Source: Tetranychus cinnabarinus (taxonomy: Eukaryota > Arthropoda > Arachnida > Trombidiformes > Tetranychidae). From it: a stretch of 64,000 bases of DNA. Where the stretch lies: assembly GCA_022266195.1 (NCBI GenBank), contig WHVY01000008.1, forward strand, positions 2,232,001-2,296,000, in the 5' to 3' direction. Below are positions 46,501-60,309 of this stretch, one piece after another; position 1 is the first letter of the stretch, and each line of letters begins with the position of its first letter. Position numbers and translations under genes: made by a program. Below the pieces are notes generated by a model, which saw only the letters and a program-made list of their open reading frames with translations, had not been told where the DNA came from and did not search any database.

Positions 46501-49500
46501 AACTTTTTTGGCCTTTCTTTTCGCAACTGTTATCATTAAGCTTTGCTTTTTACAATACATTTAATGCAATTTGAATAGTTACAGTTTAAAATTTACATTT
46601 GAATTTGTCAAGAATTCGTTATCAACTACTCTATGAAGTCATTGAATGTTTCCTTTTAGTTAAAGTTCGACAATCGATTATTAAAGTTGAATACATAGGA
46701 TTATTCAGCTCATAAGAATGATTTTAAACGAGAATAACTCAGCAACTAAATTTATTTCCTGGAAATGAAAATTTTCATTGGCCTGATGATGCTTGTTACA
46801 AGTCGCTTACTACTACAAAATAACAGAGTTTACTATTATTCAGCTATTATATCAACGTTAATCAGAAATGTAAATGTTTCTTGTAAATGTATCATGAATT
46901 TAAAACGCCAAAAGGCCATTTGCTTAATGATATAACATGTGAATAAAAACCAAAATCATTAAAGGCCTGCAAGTAAAAATTTAATTTTAAATTGGAGCAG
47001 CAAAAATGGTGAAATACACTCATGTACAAAAGCATAAGGCATTGAATTATTGTTGATGCAAATGCTTAATGAAATAATTTATATCATTAAATGTAGACCA
47101 TATTAAACTGTACAAAACACCTTGAAATTAAAAAAATCTTTCTTTAAAAGCGCTATTAATAATAATTTAATAAATTGTAAAAAGTCTATTTAAATTATTG
47201 TACAAGAAAATTAGGGTTAGATTCAAATTTCAACTGAGAAATTAGGTTCTCGTAGGAATTGCACCAAAATTGGGTAATTTTTCGAAGAAAATCTAAGTGA
47301 AGCTTTAGTGACATGACGGGTGCTTAAAAGTTGTCAAATGAAGAAACGACAATCACTGATTGATACAAGTTATAGTTAAGTTATACTGATTTTATCAATA
47401 GCCATTTGTATTTTATGCTATGATCACATCTTGTACACCTTGTATTAGCGCTTGTTAATTTAGCTTTTAAAATGGTTTATTTTTGAGGTTTGTAGGAATA
47501 TCTGCTCATGAGGCTATAAAATTTTAACAGAGTGACAATTTTGGTCATTTCTGTTGCATATCGCTCTGATAACTTAGAGTTGAAAAGCACTCGAGTTTCA
47601 CTTAAACTCAACAATTCACACAAGACGAGTCTGTGGCACTCGAGGTTTGGAGATAAAAGCAAATCTAATGAATAAATCTACTGGTTTATGCAGGTTCATT
47701 TAAGATGGCAATTTTGAAAGTTATTTCGGAAGTTCTGTCCTCGATGGAATTTTCATAAACGTAGACGAAACGAAAAAGATCAACCTTTAACCGATAAAAA
47801 CCAGATTATTCATTGATTATCATTTGTTTAGTCTTCAAAAGTGTTGAAGTATCAACAATGCTGAACAATAAAGTTTGTTTGCTCTCTGAATGGCTAAAAA
47901 TTATTCAATTTTTATTGAAATTTTCATGGAAACTTATTTTCTGAATCTTTAAACAATCGGTAAATTATTTTGAGTTGAAATCTCAAGTTAAATGATTTGA
48001 TTGATAAACAGCATACAATTATTTCCGTTTAAACCTTTAGTTATTCACGCCTTTCCACTTTATTTATTAATAGCTCATAAAAACAAACTATTCAAGAAGA
48101 GTTGACCAGAAATTTGTTTCAATTCAATCCTGTTTTCATACAAATTGTACAAATTAATTTTGCAATTTTGAAAATATGTATTTTACAATTTATTAAATTG
48201 TTATTATTATTATTAATACTTCTAAAAAACAGTTAGTTTTCATCTCAAGGTATTTTATATATTTTAATATGGTCTAAATTCACTGAAATAAATCATTTCA
48301 TCAAGCATTTGCATTGTCAAATGATTTAAATACTAGAGCAAACAGTTAAAAGCCGGCCGCGCCTAGTTAACTTAACTTCTGCTAAATGAAAACATATTCA
48401 TTGTGAAGTCAAAAGAGTTCATATGATTCTCTGTAAGTTTAATTAAGATCAAAAAGTGGTCGCAAAAGTTATTCGGTAAAAAGAGAGAGAAAAAAGACAG
48501 AATGACTTCTTTCCCAAAATAACTCTTGCTTGATAAACGGTGGCTACCGAAGTCCATTGAAGGTGAGGACTAACAATTGTAAGTCTCTATCACGTATCCT
48601 CATAATTTTTGCGATCTGTTGCTTCAGTGACAATTACCGATATCTTCTAGTCCGTAGAATCGAAACTTTTGACGAAACTCGAAAACTTCTTGGAATTGTG
48701 ACTGTAGAACTGGTTTAAGGACGGCTTCGAAGGGCTACCGGTTGGTTACAAAAGGTTCATGTACACGTATCTATGCTAAGAATATTTGAGACGAAAATCA
48801 AAAACTCTTCCTTTTCAAACAAAGCGAACTGATTGATCTAATGATTCCATTAAGAAAAAACATTTACATTTGTATAACTCGACTTCCCAAAGAATTAAGA
48901 TTGCAATTTGATTGTAAATAATCATGGAAAAGCCAATATTTACCTAAACAATTAAACAGTAATTAAAGCTCAAGAAGAACCAGAAAAGGAATACAATTAA
49001 AAGTGAAACTGGAAACCTTTTTTTGATCTTGACAGTCTCCAGCAACCGGACAATTGGTTTAAAAGCTGAAACATTTTACAGTCTAAATTATAGCTGGAAA
49101 TGTAGGAAGAAATGAAAGAAAGCAAAATACTGAAAGTGAATTTCATTATTAGGTCAAGGGTTGATGAGTAAATTAAAAAGTTAAGTAAAGGCTGCAATGA
49201 AAGTCCAGTTTGATGAAGATGAGGAAGGAAGAGAAATGAGTATTTTCTTGACTTTCTCATGACGTCCAGTTGACCTTAACTCCAATGATATTTCAATCAT
49301 TTCTTTGTATCATCTGTTAAAGGTTAATTGATTCATTTTCAACCAGCTATTATTAATCGAGACTCTTTACACGTTTCAACTAGGTGGGTTGATTCAATTG
49401 TGAGGGAGTTAACGTGTTTACAAATATAACAACTTTATTAACATTATTATTATTATAACTTTTTGTTAATACCAATGAAGTGAGTTAACTTGAATTTCAT

Positions 49501-49681
49501 TTAAAGACACTTTACCTGTGAGCCTTTCCCATCAGTTAACCATTTGAATCAACGGTTCACTTTAATCGTTGATTAGACTAAACCTCAACAGAATCAATTG
49601 AACACCATTTTTAACAAAGTGTTTATTCACAACTCAATCAAACAGTTCCAAGTTGAATTCATTTCCACATTCAAACAAATC
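46501..49681. other. Long intergenic region right of tRNA-Tyr
   Basis: About 3.2 kb, A+T-rich, without a sustained coding frame that resembles a known family. Small ORFs near 47477, 48372, 48530 and 48997 look random. A GC-only dodecamer (GCCGGCCGCGCC, 48353-48364) stands out in this composition. The 5' UTR of the SLC10 gene probably lies at the right end, where the frame is open from 49598. Confidence 0.45.
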
Positions 49682-52600
49682 ATGTCCAGTCCAAATTTAT
49701 TCACAGAATCATCTTTATTTAATGTTTCATCGACCATCTTAAGTCTCTTAAATGACACAAATGTCAAGACAATGGCCATTGCCCCAGCTGGACCTCCGCT
49801 GTTGAAAAAGATTCATGACATTTTGATCACAACGCTTCTGGTTTCAGTCATGTTTGCCATGGGATGTTCAATTACACTGGAAGAGGTGAGTTAATCGTTA
49901 ACTGTCCATTAATCAGATCATAAGATTTACGGCTAAAAATAAACTCAATTATGGAGGCAACAATTGATAATCTCAGCATCTATTATCAAGGGTTGCTTTG
50001 GTTTATTTTTAAACGGCCTTAACTTGGATCCCATGTTAATCATTTATAAACGATTAACCATTTAAGTTTCATTGTTGGTTTCATTTTTAGCTACAGAATT
50101 GAAGGTTAACCATAGATTATGCTGTTAAAATTAACATCATTTAATTAACTTAAAAATAGTCAAATTATTGGGTTGAAGGATTTTTAGCTTTTATTTTGTC
50201 CATTGGGTTATTTAGTTTTTTAGGTTTTTGCTATTACTCTTGTTCATTTCAATTATTGGCAATTTGTTTTGCTTCTAGTTTTGCTTTCCAGTTTTACTGT
50301 TAATTGTAATTAACGACAATAGACTGCAACTGAAAGGATTATTTTGATTCCGTGTTTTGTTGCTGATTTATAATGAGATTGAGGTTGAACATCATCAACA
50401 GACAAATTATCATTTTTCATTCAATTTTAAGCAATCAACGTCCGAATGAAACAATCTATGTCAAGGTTTACTTAACCTTAAACACTTTTTTTACAATCTG
50501 AAACATTTACAATTTAAATTAGCCTCTTCTTAGGAAACAAGGAGTTAATTGCAAATAAAAAATCATCATTTCTAATTTAATATGGATAACCATTGATTGT
50601 GATTTACCATTTTACAAGATCTACTCAATTAGTATACAAGGTTAGCATTTTGGGTTAAAATTGACGAAACTTCTGGTTATGAAAGTTGACTGGTTATTAT
50701 AACCAAACCAGAATTGAGTCCAAGTTTGAAGTTGAAATGTGGAAGCAAAAAGATGTTTCAATGACATTAATAGCATTGACATAAACTGTTGAATCAAACA
50801 ATTGACCAAATCTTTCATAAACACTGAATGAATATGATTTAAGTAACAAATCATAATTGTAGTCAGTTTGAACACATTTAAACATTATGAATATGATACA
50901 CTTATGAACAATCAAGATTATGACAAATGATAACATTGTTTGAAACTGAATACATTTTCACAAGATTTTTAAATTGAAAACCCAAAAATCCGAGAATCAA
51001 CATAATTAGGTAAAGTAGATAAGTTGTCATTGACCAGATTTTGGTAAAGTTGGACTGGTTAAAGATTGACCATCATTTTAGCCATTATGAAATAACCAGT
51101 GAACGTTGATTAACCTGACCCTCACCAAGAACCAAATTAAGGATTAGGAAGTTAAATTGAAACCAGAAATGAATTTCAACAATTACAATTAACCCAAACC
51201 TTTCATGTTCTTGGCCTCTTTCAATCTTTCTTGAAGCCATCTTTTTTTTCACTATTGTACTTGGCCTTATCAACATTGAGAATGAATGAAATGAACAGTG
51301 AAACAGAATATCTCATTATTATATTAATATTACTATTATTTACAAATTGTAATTTGCTTTCTTAATTGGCTTCTACCTTTAAACAGTTAACACTTAATGT
51401 TCACCTTGATGGTGAAACGATCTCAAGTCCTTGGACTGTTACAAGTCAACTCAGTGTATTCAGTTGCAGGTTTATTATATCATCTTATACTCTGGTTTAA
51501 CCATTTGGCTAAGATTGTTCAGATAATTTATTTGATTAATGACCTTAAGCACAATAATTTTCACTAAACTTTCATTTTCCACTTTCGAGAAGCAACTAAA
51601 TTTAAAATTACAGCTAAATTGCTAAATACTATGAAAGATATCACAAGGCAATTGGTCATGAAAAGGACAATTTCATATAATATGATTTAACCAAAAAATT
51701 CAACATCGACTGGTCTATGCTTTCAATAAACCAGAAACGTCTTCAGTCACATCGAAATGTCTTAGGTGAATCCAACTGGTTAACTCAATTTATTTCAATT
51801 AGCTTTTGATTTGACTCTTTTCTGATGACAGTTAGTTGATCGGGCTAAGAATTTATATTTGTTAATTGTTTAGTTATAAATGATTGTTTAACCAGAAAAA
51901 GGTTCACTTGTAAGGAAACTGGAATATGGTTAACCCAAAAAGCTACTGTTTAAGATTTGTATTGTTTGTAAGCGTTGGCTTACGATTGATTGATTTCAAA
52001 TGTTTGACAAAAATTGAGCTAAATTATTAATAAAGAATTGATTTACTAATCAAAATGGAATTGATTGTAATCTGATTAAAACTGTTGCATCAGGAAGCTA
52101 AGAGTGGATCAAAGATGTTAATTTTTGGTTTGTTTTCCCGTTGCAAGCTGGTTAAACTACCGGCTAATCGGATTTCATTATATTGACCTTGTCCTGTTAA
52201 ATTTTCAAACGGAATCATGGTGTTCATCATGTAATACACTAATAGTCAATAGTAATTTGATTGAGAAACAAAAACTCGTCTTCCTTCGATTTTCTGGTTC
52301 CTTTTTTTACCTTTTCAGTAAAGTTAAGGTCATAAATGTGTTTTTTTCACATTCAATATTGAAGATACTGAAAATTTTAATACAATTTGTTTGATCATAA
52401 TTTGATTTCATCAATTCGTGGCTTTCTGTTCTTATTAAGTAGATGTAAGTTTATTAACTTGATTGATAGCCATTGATATTTGACCAACAAAAGCTTCTCA
52501 GTAAAGGTCATTTGGTTGAAGAAACAGCGTTTTGTTTTTATTTTAGATGAAAAGTTAATCAAGAAAGGAGGAAAAAATCGTGATTATTAGTAAAATAATT

Positions 52601-54332
52601 GCTAAGCCGATTCAATTTTACCAAATTACCAACTTTTGCTTTCTTAATTGTTTTGCTTTGATCAAGTTTTGCATTTTCAAATTGCTATTAGTTAGTTTCA
52701 ATGAATGTTTAATATCTTCATTATGATTTCAATTAAGATGCTGAAGATGATTGTAAACAGAGCTAAATAATTTGTCTAGTTGGTTTTTTTGGTTAAAATG
52801 AATTCTGGCTCGGTTTAATTTGAATGAGGCAATTTTAGGGAACAATATTAGTTGTCTGATCATAAGCGAAGTCTTTAAGATGAAAAAAGTCCAAAATTAC
52901 CAACACTGGAGCAAAACCAGTCGATTTGAGCCAAATTTAATATTCAACATCGCCAAGTCCTTGCTATTGTAGTTAGAAAGTTTGTTGAATTCCTTGTTGC
53001 CAAAAATCATTTACACTGATTCAAATAGATTGCATTAAAATGGAACCTAATGATTAATAAAATTTTTCTCTCGTATTTTTGAAGGTTTGGAACCATTTAA
53101 AGAAGCCAGTTGGAATATTGACTGGAATGGCCAGTCAATTCTTCTTGTTGCCCTTTTCTGCCTACTGTTTGGTCAATGTACTCGGAATCGAACCCTTACA
53201 TGCTGCTGGTCTCCTCATCTTGGCCTCAAGTCCAGGAGGAGTCACTTCCAATTTGTTTACATACTTCTGTGATGGTGATGTTTCTTTGAGGTAATTTCAT
53301 TTTATTAGATTTCAATGTTCGATTGTTAATATTTCTCATGTTTCTTTTCAGTGTCACCATGACCTCTTTGTCTACAGTTGTAGCTCTTTGGATGATGCCT
53401 TTCAATATCTGGCTCTATGGACGATCCCTTGAATCTGATACAATTGTCATTCCATACGCTAAAATGACTTATTCATTGTTCTTCCTAACACTTCCAGTTC
53501 TTTTCGGAATGATTGTCTTCTGGAAATGGCCAAAGGTCGCTCCATTTTTAACCAAAGTAAGTCACAATACACATTGGTAAAACTTCTGGTAATCCTGGGT
53601 CAAAATTGAACTCTACAATCAAGTTAATACACAATTCTTATACAAAACTGTATATCTTGCAATGAGCGAAAATATAAAACGTTATTTGTTCAATCTCATC
53701 ACTAACTACAGGTTGGAAGTGTAGCTGGTTTCTTGATCATCGTTGTCTGTGAAGCTCTTGAAGTCATGATTTTCCCCGACATTTTCGATGATGTTCCGGC
53801 CAATTTATACGTCGCTGAAGTAGCATTGCCCGTCCTTGGTCTTACATTAGGTTTTGGTTGTGCTTCAATCTTTTCACTGCCATATTCATCTCGAAGGACT
53901 GTTGCTATTGAATGTGGAATTCAAAATGTTGGAACTGCTTTGGCGATTGTTTCTCTATCTTATCCATTCGAGGTAATCATTTAGTTTGCAGAATCAAATA
54001 TCAGAACCATAAATCTTAAGTTAATGTTATTTGGACATTTCTATTTCTTATTTAGCAATTACGAAAAGTTTGGCTTTTCCCATTCCTCTATGCATTCTCT
54101 ATGCTCGGTGTTTTCACTGTCATGGCTGTTATCTTCCAAACTTATAAACGACTTTCTGGTAAAAAGGTTTACATCAATGACGATATTCCTGGTCGGGATA
54201 AGAGTAAGTTTCAAAAATCAAAGTTATTCGAATTTTTCATTCCAATTTCAATCAAATAAATTATTATTTCTCTCTCTTTTTTACCAAACAGATATCGTTA
54301 CTGTTGAAGTCATGGCCTTACCTAAAGTCTAG
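49682..54332 (+). CDS. SLC10-type sodium/bile acid cotransporter family protein
   Basis: Six exons: 49682-49885, 53085-53290, 53352-53556, 53712-53972, 54056-54203 and 54292-54332. They total 1065 nt and 354 residues with all phases consistent, the usual SLC10 length. Family signatures are ILASSPGGVTSNLFTYFCDGDVSLS (split by intron 2) and the Na+-binding region ECGIQNVGTALAI. Hydrophobic segments fit the 9-10 helix fold. An extracellular N-terminus carries NVSS and NDT, possible N-glycosylation sites. The family moves bile acids, steroid sulfates or related organic anions with sodium; the substrate cannot be inferred. The first intron is 3.2 kb, far longer than any other in the window. The ATG at 49682 is the only Met in the open N-terminal region. 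Confidence 0.93.
49886..53084 (+). other. Large first intron of the SLC10 gene
   Basis: 3199 bp between GTGAGT and TTGAAG. It contains only A+T-rich sequence with short chance ORFs on both strands (for example 50642-50936 and 51085-51276 minus, 52125-52394 plus). No nested gene or transposon ends were recognised. Its size may reflect regulatory DNA. Confidence 0.5.
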
Positions 54333-55103
54333 ACGGACAGAAATCATTTTCACAATTCAATCACCACCATAATCAACGACGATTCATTGCTTCAAAAACA
54401 AACCAACTCATTATCATCATATTTTCATGAAATGCAACATCCAAATCGCTTTCAAGCCATTGTAAAAGATCACACGCAAAGATAAGTAATTGAAGAACAA
54501 TTTGATATCCAGTTAAAAGCGAGACTTTGTTTAAAGACTTATTTTACAACTTTATTGCAATCTAAAGATGGACTAAAATTCATGTCAAGAACTGTGCGAG
54601 TCTTGCCCATTTTTAACAAACTCAGTGTATATAAATAACAATGTATTGTAAACATATTAATAATTTTGTTTTGTAAGATAATTCATTCATAATTGTTCAT
54701 TGTCAATTAAAATGCCACATGAAAATGTGCAAGCGTTTCTTTTAAATTGTCGTTTATTGTATTGTAAACTGTGTAACAAGTGTACATTCGTTTGACGATA
54801 CTTTGTACGATTTGTCCTTTGCTGCAATTGTATTCGCTTTGATATTTGTTAATATTTCGCCTTTCGATATTGAGCCCCAATCGAGATTTCAAACTAGTCG
54901 AGCGTGCTTCATTTCTGTATTACTCTAATACACTTCTAGTACAAGCTGCTAATTATTGTAGCATTTTATTATCCTGATTCTTCATTTCCAATTAGGATGT
55001 GTTTCAATAAGAGTTGATGGCAAATTAAGAAAATAGAACTGGCGATCTTGAGATTCGATAGCAAGAGTTTTACCATTAATAGATTCTTATAATCATTTTA
55101 GCT
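54333..55103. other. Convergent 3' region of SLC10 and P450-1
   Basis: 3' UTRs of two converging genes. A 61-codon ORF at 54707-54892 (-) lies downstream of the P450 stop and is unsupported. Confidence 0.5.
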
Positions 55104-56983
55104 TCACAATTTTGGCTGATTGTTATTCCTTGGTGTCATTATTATTTCCAAAGGTAAAACTGGCTTTAAAGTAACTTCAGCTTTCAGTGGAATGCTTCCG
55201 TGTTTTCGAGTTGATCTTAAACTAAATTTACGAATGATTTGAATTGTATAAATCTTGAGTTCTAACATTGCATAACGATATCCAATGCAAGATCGTGGCC
55301 CATGGCTAAAGGGTATGAAAGCTGTTTTAGGTATTTTGGAGGCATTTTCAGGGTTCCATCTATCAGGATCATATTTTGTTGGATTGGGATAAACATTTGG
55401 GTTGTGATGAGTGGCTGTGAATGACACACAAACAATTGATCCTTTGATGAGTCTTTTATCCTTTACCATGATATCCTCTTCGAGTGCTCGCAAAGTGATG
55501 TGTGCAGGAGGATTCAATCGAAGCGATTCTTTTATGCACTGCTCAAGATAAATGCATTGGTTAATTTTATCCATATCACCCAATGGTGCATCATCAGGGA
55601 AAAATTGAATAATCTCTTGATACAGTTTTTCTTGTTCGTCTAAATGATTGCCTAAAATGAAAGAGCAATTAGAAACAACCTGACAAAATTTAGTGTTTCT
55701 TTAAATGAAGAATGGACTCTTACCGAGATTGAATAAAATCCAACGTAAAGTCAATGCGGTTGTATCATGTCCAGCTCCAATAAGAGTTACCAGTTCATCT
55801 AAAAGTCCTTGTTCATCGACTTTACCTTCAAGTAAATCAACGAAATCCTGGTTTTCTGGTTCATTCGATGTTGAACATTGCAACTGTTGCTTTCTTCGGC
55901 TTAAGATTGTATTTATGAACTTTTCAATGTCTTGGATCGTTTGATGATAAAATTGGCTAAACTTGAATAACTTGAAAGTCCAATCAAGTTGATAAAATGG
56001 GTTTGACAATCGCCTGACGCAATTTTTTTCCAGACTTTCAATTAGTTCGAGAAATCTTTTTTTATCATCAAACGAATCATCTAGAGAAGTGCTTGTAGCA
56101 GACTTTAAAATGATGTTCAATGTGCTGCTGTGTATTTGATTGACCAAGTCAACGGGTTTACCAACCTGATCATTCAACTGTCGAGAAAATGATTCAACCT
56201 CTTTAAACATATGCTTAGCATGATCTCTCATCTTTCTAGTCGAGAAGAATGGTTCAATCAACTTCCTTCGAACCTTCCAAAGGGCAGGTGCGGAACTTAA
56301 CAGTCCATTTCCTAGACCCATGAATTGGTAAAAATGAGGTTTCTTTAAGTTCTTTTTGTGCAAGATCATCTGTTATAAACACGAAGAGAGAAAGTAAAAG
56401 GTCACAATTCCTTACTTTTGCATCTTGAATCATTCGTCAAAAGTATATGAACCTTTCATTCATTTTATGCACTTAAGTCGTAGCTTATTGCTGCATTGAA
56501 ATCATTTCGAAGTTGTATCTCAATCTAAATTATAGAAACAAAAGATTCGAATCATGATTTTCTTTTTACCTCCACTGTTTCAGAATCCGAAGCAAAAATG
56601 ATTGGAAAGAGTGAAATCCATAAAACTGTTAAAGATCGACTTGGATTAAGTTCGAAAATTTTATCGGTTAGTTCGTATATATTTCCTGAATAATATAAAG
56701 CATTTCATTACTTTTATTAATAATTGAGTGAAAATTTGTTTCTCAAATTAGATAACTTACTTGTACGCCTTTCTGTGTCGATAGGGAACGGGAAATTCGG
56801 CCAAATTTGCTTCAAATGTCCCAGAAGGAAGCTTTTTGGTCGATAATGGAATCCATGATAATGAATAACAATATAAATATAATGTAATGCAGGTTTCAAT
56901 AGATGAACATAAATAAAATATGAAATTATTGAAAGCAAAAGCAACTTCGATGAATCGACACTAAACAGTCCACTGTAATACAT
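55104..56983 (-). CDS. Cytochrome P450, copy 1 (intact)
   Basis: Four exons: 56761-56983, 56570-56685, 55724-56369 and 55104-55651. They total 1533 nt and 510 residues. An N-terminal hydrophobic anchor (LLLLSIISYFIYVHLL) targets the ER membrane. P450 motifs occur in order: WKVRRKLIEPFF (C helix), GAGHDTTALTLRW (I helix), KESLRLNP (ExxR), YDPDRWNPENA (PERF-like) and PFSHGPRSCIGYRYA with the haem-ligand Cys. The LEED and ATHHNP segments suggest a CYP4-clan enzyme; the family number cannot be given. It is a haem monooxygenase that oxidises lipophilic substrates. The start is the first ATG; the frame extends six codons upstream without one. Exon phases equal those of copies 2 and 3, so the three are tandem duplicates. 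Confidence 0.94.
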
Positions 56984-57001
56984 TGTAAATTTGGTAACCA
57001 A

Positions 57002-57740
57002 TCAAGTTCAATCTGATACTTTAATCACAAATTTACTTTGAAATTAACAATGAAAAGATGTTTGATTTTAAGTTGCTTGGTTCAATTTGTTACCATGTAA
57101 CACAGAGGAATAGTTTATCGAAATGTTCCCCCAATTGTTAATCGTGTTTATCAATGGATATTCATGATTTCAATAGATGATTCTACTCGCCTGGTTATTA
57201 CTGGCCTATGGGCATTCACCATTATAAACTGCATTCAAGAAGGCCATTACATGGTGTTTGCTGTGCAATAAAATTGAAACCTTTGAATATTCAAGCTTCA
57301 TGACAGCCTTGATGTTGATGATCAAACTGGTAAAATAACTTGAATTAATGCCTCGATGTGTTCAATGAATAGACACAATAGATTAGAAATATCAATGATA
57401 AGTCCAATCAAACTCGTGGTAAAAGTCGTGTTTATAAGCGTTTGAATTAGGAAACTGAATCAACATGAATTAAAAACATGAATTGGACTGTTTTCAAATT
57501 GTGTTTTACTTGGTAATTTATATGAGTATTTACTGGTGTCTTTTGAGTGGCACGCCTTGACTGGGCTTGTCACAACTGATGGTCAAAAGACTCGACTTAC
57601 AACGGTTTCTTTCTTTGCAAGTTAAGATGCTTAGGTTTATCGATATATTACGAAAGTAATATTACAGTAACCTGTTATTACAACCGTTAGTTTAATCATG
57701 CATACATGATGATACTGGAAAAACTTGAATCTGACAAATT
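57002..57740. other. Spacer between P450 copies 1 and 2
   Basis: The promoter side of copy 1 and 3' side of copy 2. A CATTGACAGCC-like stretch and a TCATGACAGCCTTGA motif (57299-57313) recur upstream of copies 2 and 3 as CGACAGCCTTGA / CGACAGTCTTGA (about 60128 and 62430). This is a shared promoter-proximal element of the cluster. Confidence 0.45.
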
Positions 57741-59798
57741 TCATTGATTGTTGTTTCTTGGTGTCATTATTATTTCCAAGGGTAAGGTGGGCTGGTAAGT
57801 AATTTCATACGTAATTGGAATACTTCCATGAGGTCGAGTTGATTTCAAACTAAATTTACGAATAATTTGAGCTGTATAAATCTTGAGCTCTACCATTGCA
57901 TATCGGTAACCAATACACATTCGTGGTCCATAACCAAAAGGAATCCAAGCTGTTTTAGGTATTTTGGAGGCATTTTCAGGACTCCATCGATCAGGATCAA
58001 ATTTCTCTGGATCGGGATAAATACTTGGATCATGATGAGTTGCCAGACCGGAGACACCAACAATTGAACCTTTGATGAGTCTTTGCCCCTTTACCATGAC
58101 ATCATCTTCAAGTACTCTTGCAGAACCAGCAACAGAAGGATTCAACCGAAGTGACTCTTTTATGACCTGCTCTAGATAAACGCACTCTTTCAGTTTATCC
58201 ATATCATCTATCGGTGTGTCACCAGGGAAAAATTGAATAATCTCTTGATACAGTTTCTCTTGTACATCATAATGATTGCCTAAAATGAAAGATGAATTAG
58301 ATGAACAATTATCAATTTTAAACTGAAATAATCATTGTTAAATCTTACCGATATTGAATAGATTCCAACGTAAAGCGACTGCTGTTGTTTCATGTCCAGC
58401 TCCAATAAGAGTTATCAGTTCATCATACAGTCCCTGGTCATCCACTTTACCTTCGATCAAAGAGAGAAAATCCTGGTTTTCTGATTCATTCGAAGTTGGT
58501 AAACTTTGTAACAGTTGCTTTCTTCTTCTAAATATGTTATGAATTTTTCCTTCAATGGTTTCGATGGTTTTATAATAAGCTTTACTAAACGTGGATAAAT
58601 TGAAGATCCAATCAAAATGGTAAAATGGGTTTCCTATTCGGTGAACAGCATTTCTTTCTAGTGTTGCAACTAGTTCGACTAACGCTGCTTTATCTTCCTT
58701 TAAATCATCTAAAGGAATACCTGCACTGGACTTCAAAATGATGTTCAAAGTACTTGTATGTATGTGATGGATCAAGTCAATTGGTTTATCGACTTCCTCA
58801 TCCAACTGTTTACCAAATAATTCAACCTCTTGATACATATTCTTAGCATGATCTCTCATCTTTCTAGTCGTGAAGAAAGGTTCAATCAGCCTCCTTCGAA
58901 CCTTCCAAAGTGCAGGTTCAGAACTTAACAGTCCATCGCCAACACCAATAAATTTAAAAATCATTGGTTTCTTCAAATTTTTCTTGTGCAAGATTTCCTA
59001 TTAAAGAGAAAGTATTAAAAGGTCAATTAAACACAAAGACAGTTACGATAGTCCGATTGAAGCTTTTATACCAAAGTAACACTTGAATCAACAAATGTTA
59101 AAAGTTAAAAGCGTTGAAATTCAGGTTTCACCCTCATTGTGGGTAGTTTTTTCGGTTATCCTGACTTGGAATTGATTATTAGACTCGCTATTATTGAACT
59201 GGATCAGTCGATTTATGTAAGCTTGAAGAACAGTTAGTCTTACAGAATTTATATTTATTACTAACTTGATTTTGTTACTTACATTAAACTGACAGTTAGT
59301 TCAGTCCAGGTCTATTGTGTGTTTGAAGCAGATTAGATCGAAACCCAAAGTGAGAATAAATTTAAATCAATATAAATAATTAGTTTTTCAATTTACCTCT
59401 ACTATTTCATGACCCGAAGCAAAGACGAGTGGTAACAGTGAAGCCCAAAAAATTGATAAAGAACGACTTGGATCAGGACCAACATTTTTATACAACTGTT
59501 TGTATATAGACGCTGAAAAATACGAAACATTTAAATTGCTGTAATTTGGAGTGATTCGACTTGATCACTTACCTGCAAGTGTCTTCCTATCCATAGAGAA
59601 CGGAAAATTTGGCCAAATTTGCCTCAAATGTCCGAGAAGGAAACTTTTTGGTTGACAATAGAATCCATGATAATGAATAACAATATAAATATAATGTAAT
59701 AAAGGTTTCAATAGATGAACATAAATAAAATATGAAACTATAGAAAACAAAAGCAACTTCAATGAATCAACACTAAACAATCCACTGTAAAAATCCAT
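57741..59798 (-). CDS. Cytochrome P450, copy 2 (intact)
   Basis: Four exons (59573-59798, 59397-59512, 58349-58997, 57741-58279) give 1530 nt and 509 residues. An N-terminal anchor is present (LLLFSIVSYFIYVHLL). Motifs: WKVRRRLIEPFFTTRK, GAGHETTAVALRW, KESLRLNPSVAGSARVLEDD, FDPDRWSPENA and PFGYGPRMCIGYRYA. The I helix has Glu for Asp before the Thr pair, which is within normal variation. It is closely related to copy 3, including in its introns, and less so to copy 1. The shared ...IIMTPRNNNQ C-terminus also marks the cluster. Confidence 0.94.
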
Positions 59799-59816
59799 TG
59801 TAAATTTGGTAACCAA

Positions 59817-60309
59817 TTCAGTCCAAAACTTTGATCACAAATGTTGCTTTAAAACTAACAATTGGTTTAAACAGTTACTATTTAACACAAAACGACCATT
59901 GATTTTATAAAAATATTTCCTTCTATTGAAAACCAAATTTTACTAATCGGTGTAAATTCATGGTTTAAATGAATGCTTCAACTAACCTGATTACTTCAAT
60001 CGCCCTGTGGGTATCATTTCAGATGCCAAGGCCATCCAAATATAAACACAGTTTTCGCTGTAAATAAAAAAGGAAGCAAAGAAAGAGAAGAAAGAAAAAT
60101 TGAAACCTTTAATTATTGAACCTGCACGACAGCCTTGACGCCTGAAGACATTTCCACTGAATTTGTTCAATAAATGGACAGATTAAATTTGTGAAATAAT
60201 TATGAATCTTTATTTTTAAGGAAACTTCTGTGTCAATAAAAACGATTATACAAAAAACTAAATATCATTGCAATCAATTTATAACCAAAAATCCAACAAC
60301 CGGTTCAAT
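59817..60309. other. Spacer between P450 copies 2 and 3
   Basis: It is closely matched by 62220-62560, the region upstream of copy 3 (AACACAAAACGAC, TTCCACTGAATTTGTTCAATAAATG). The duplication that made copies 2 and 3 therefore included the promoter region. Confidence 0.55.

Noticed and set aside
48353..48364. GC-only dodecamer resembling rare-cutter or vector linker sequence
   Set aside because: It does not complete a standard rare-cutter site and the flanks are ordinary genomic DNA, so there is no evidence of vector.
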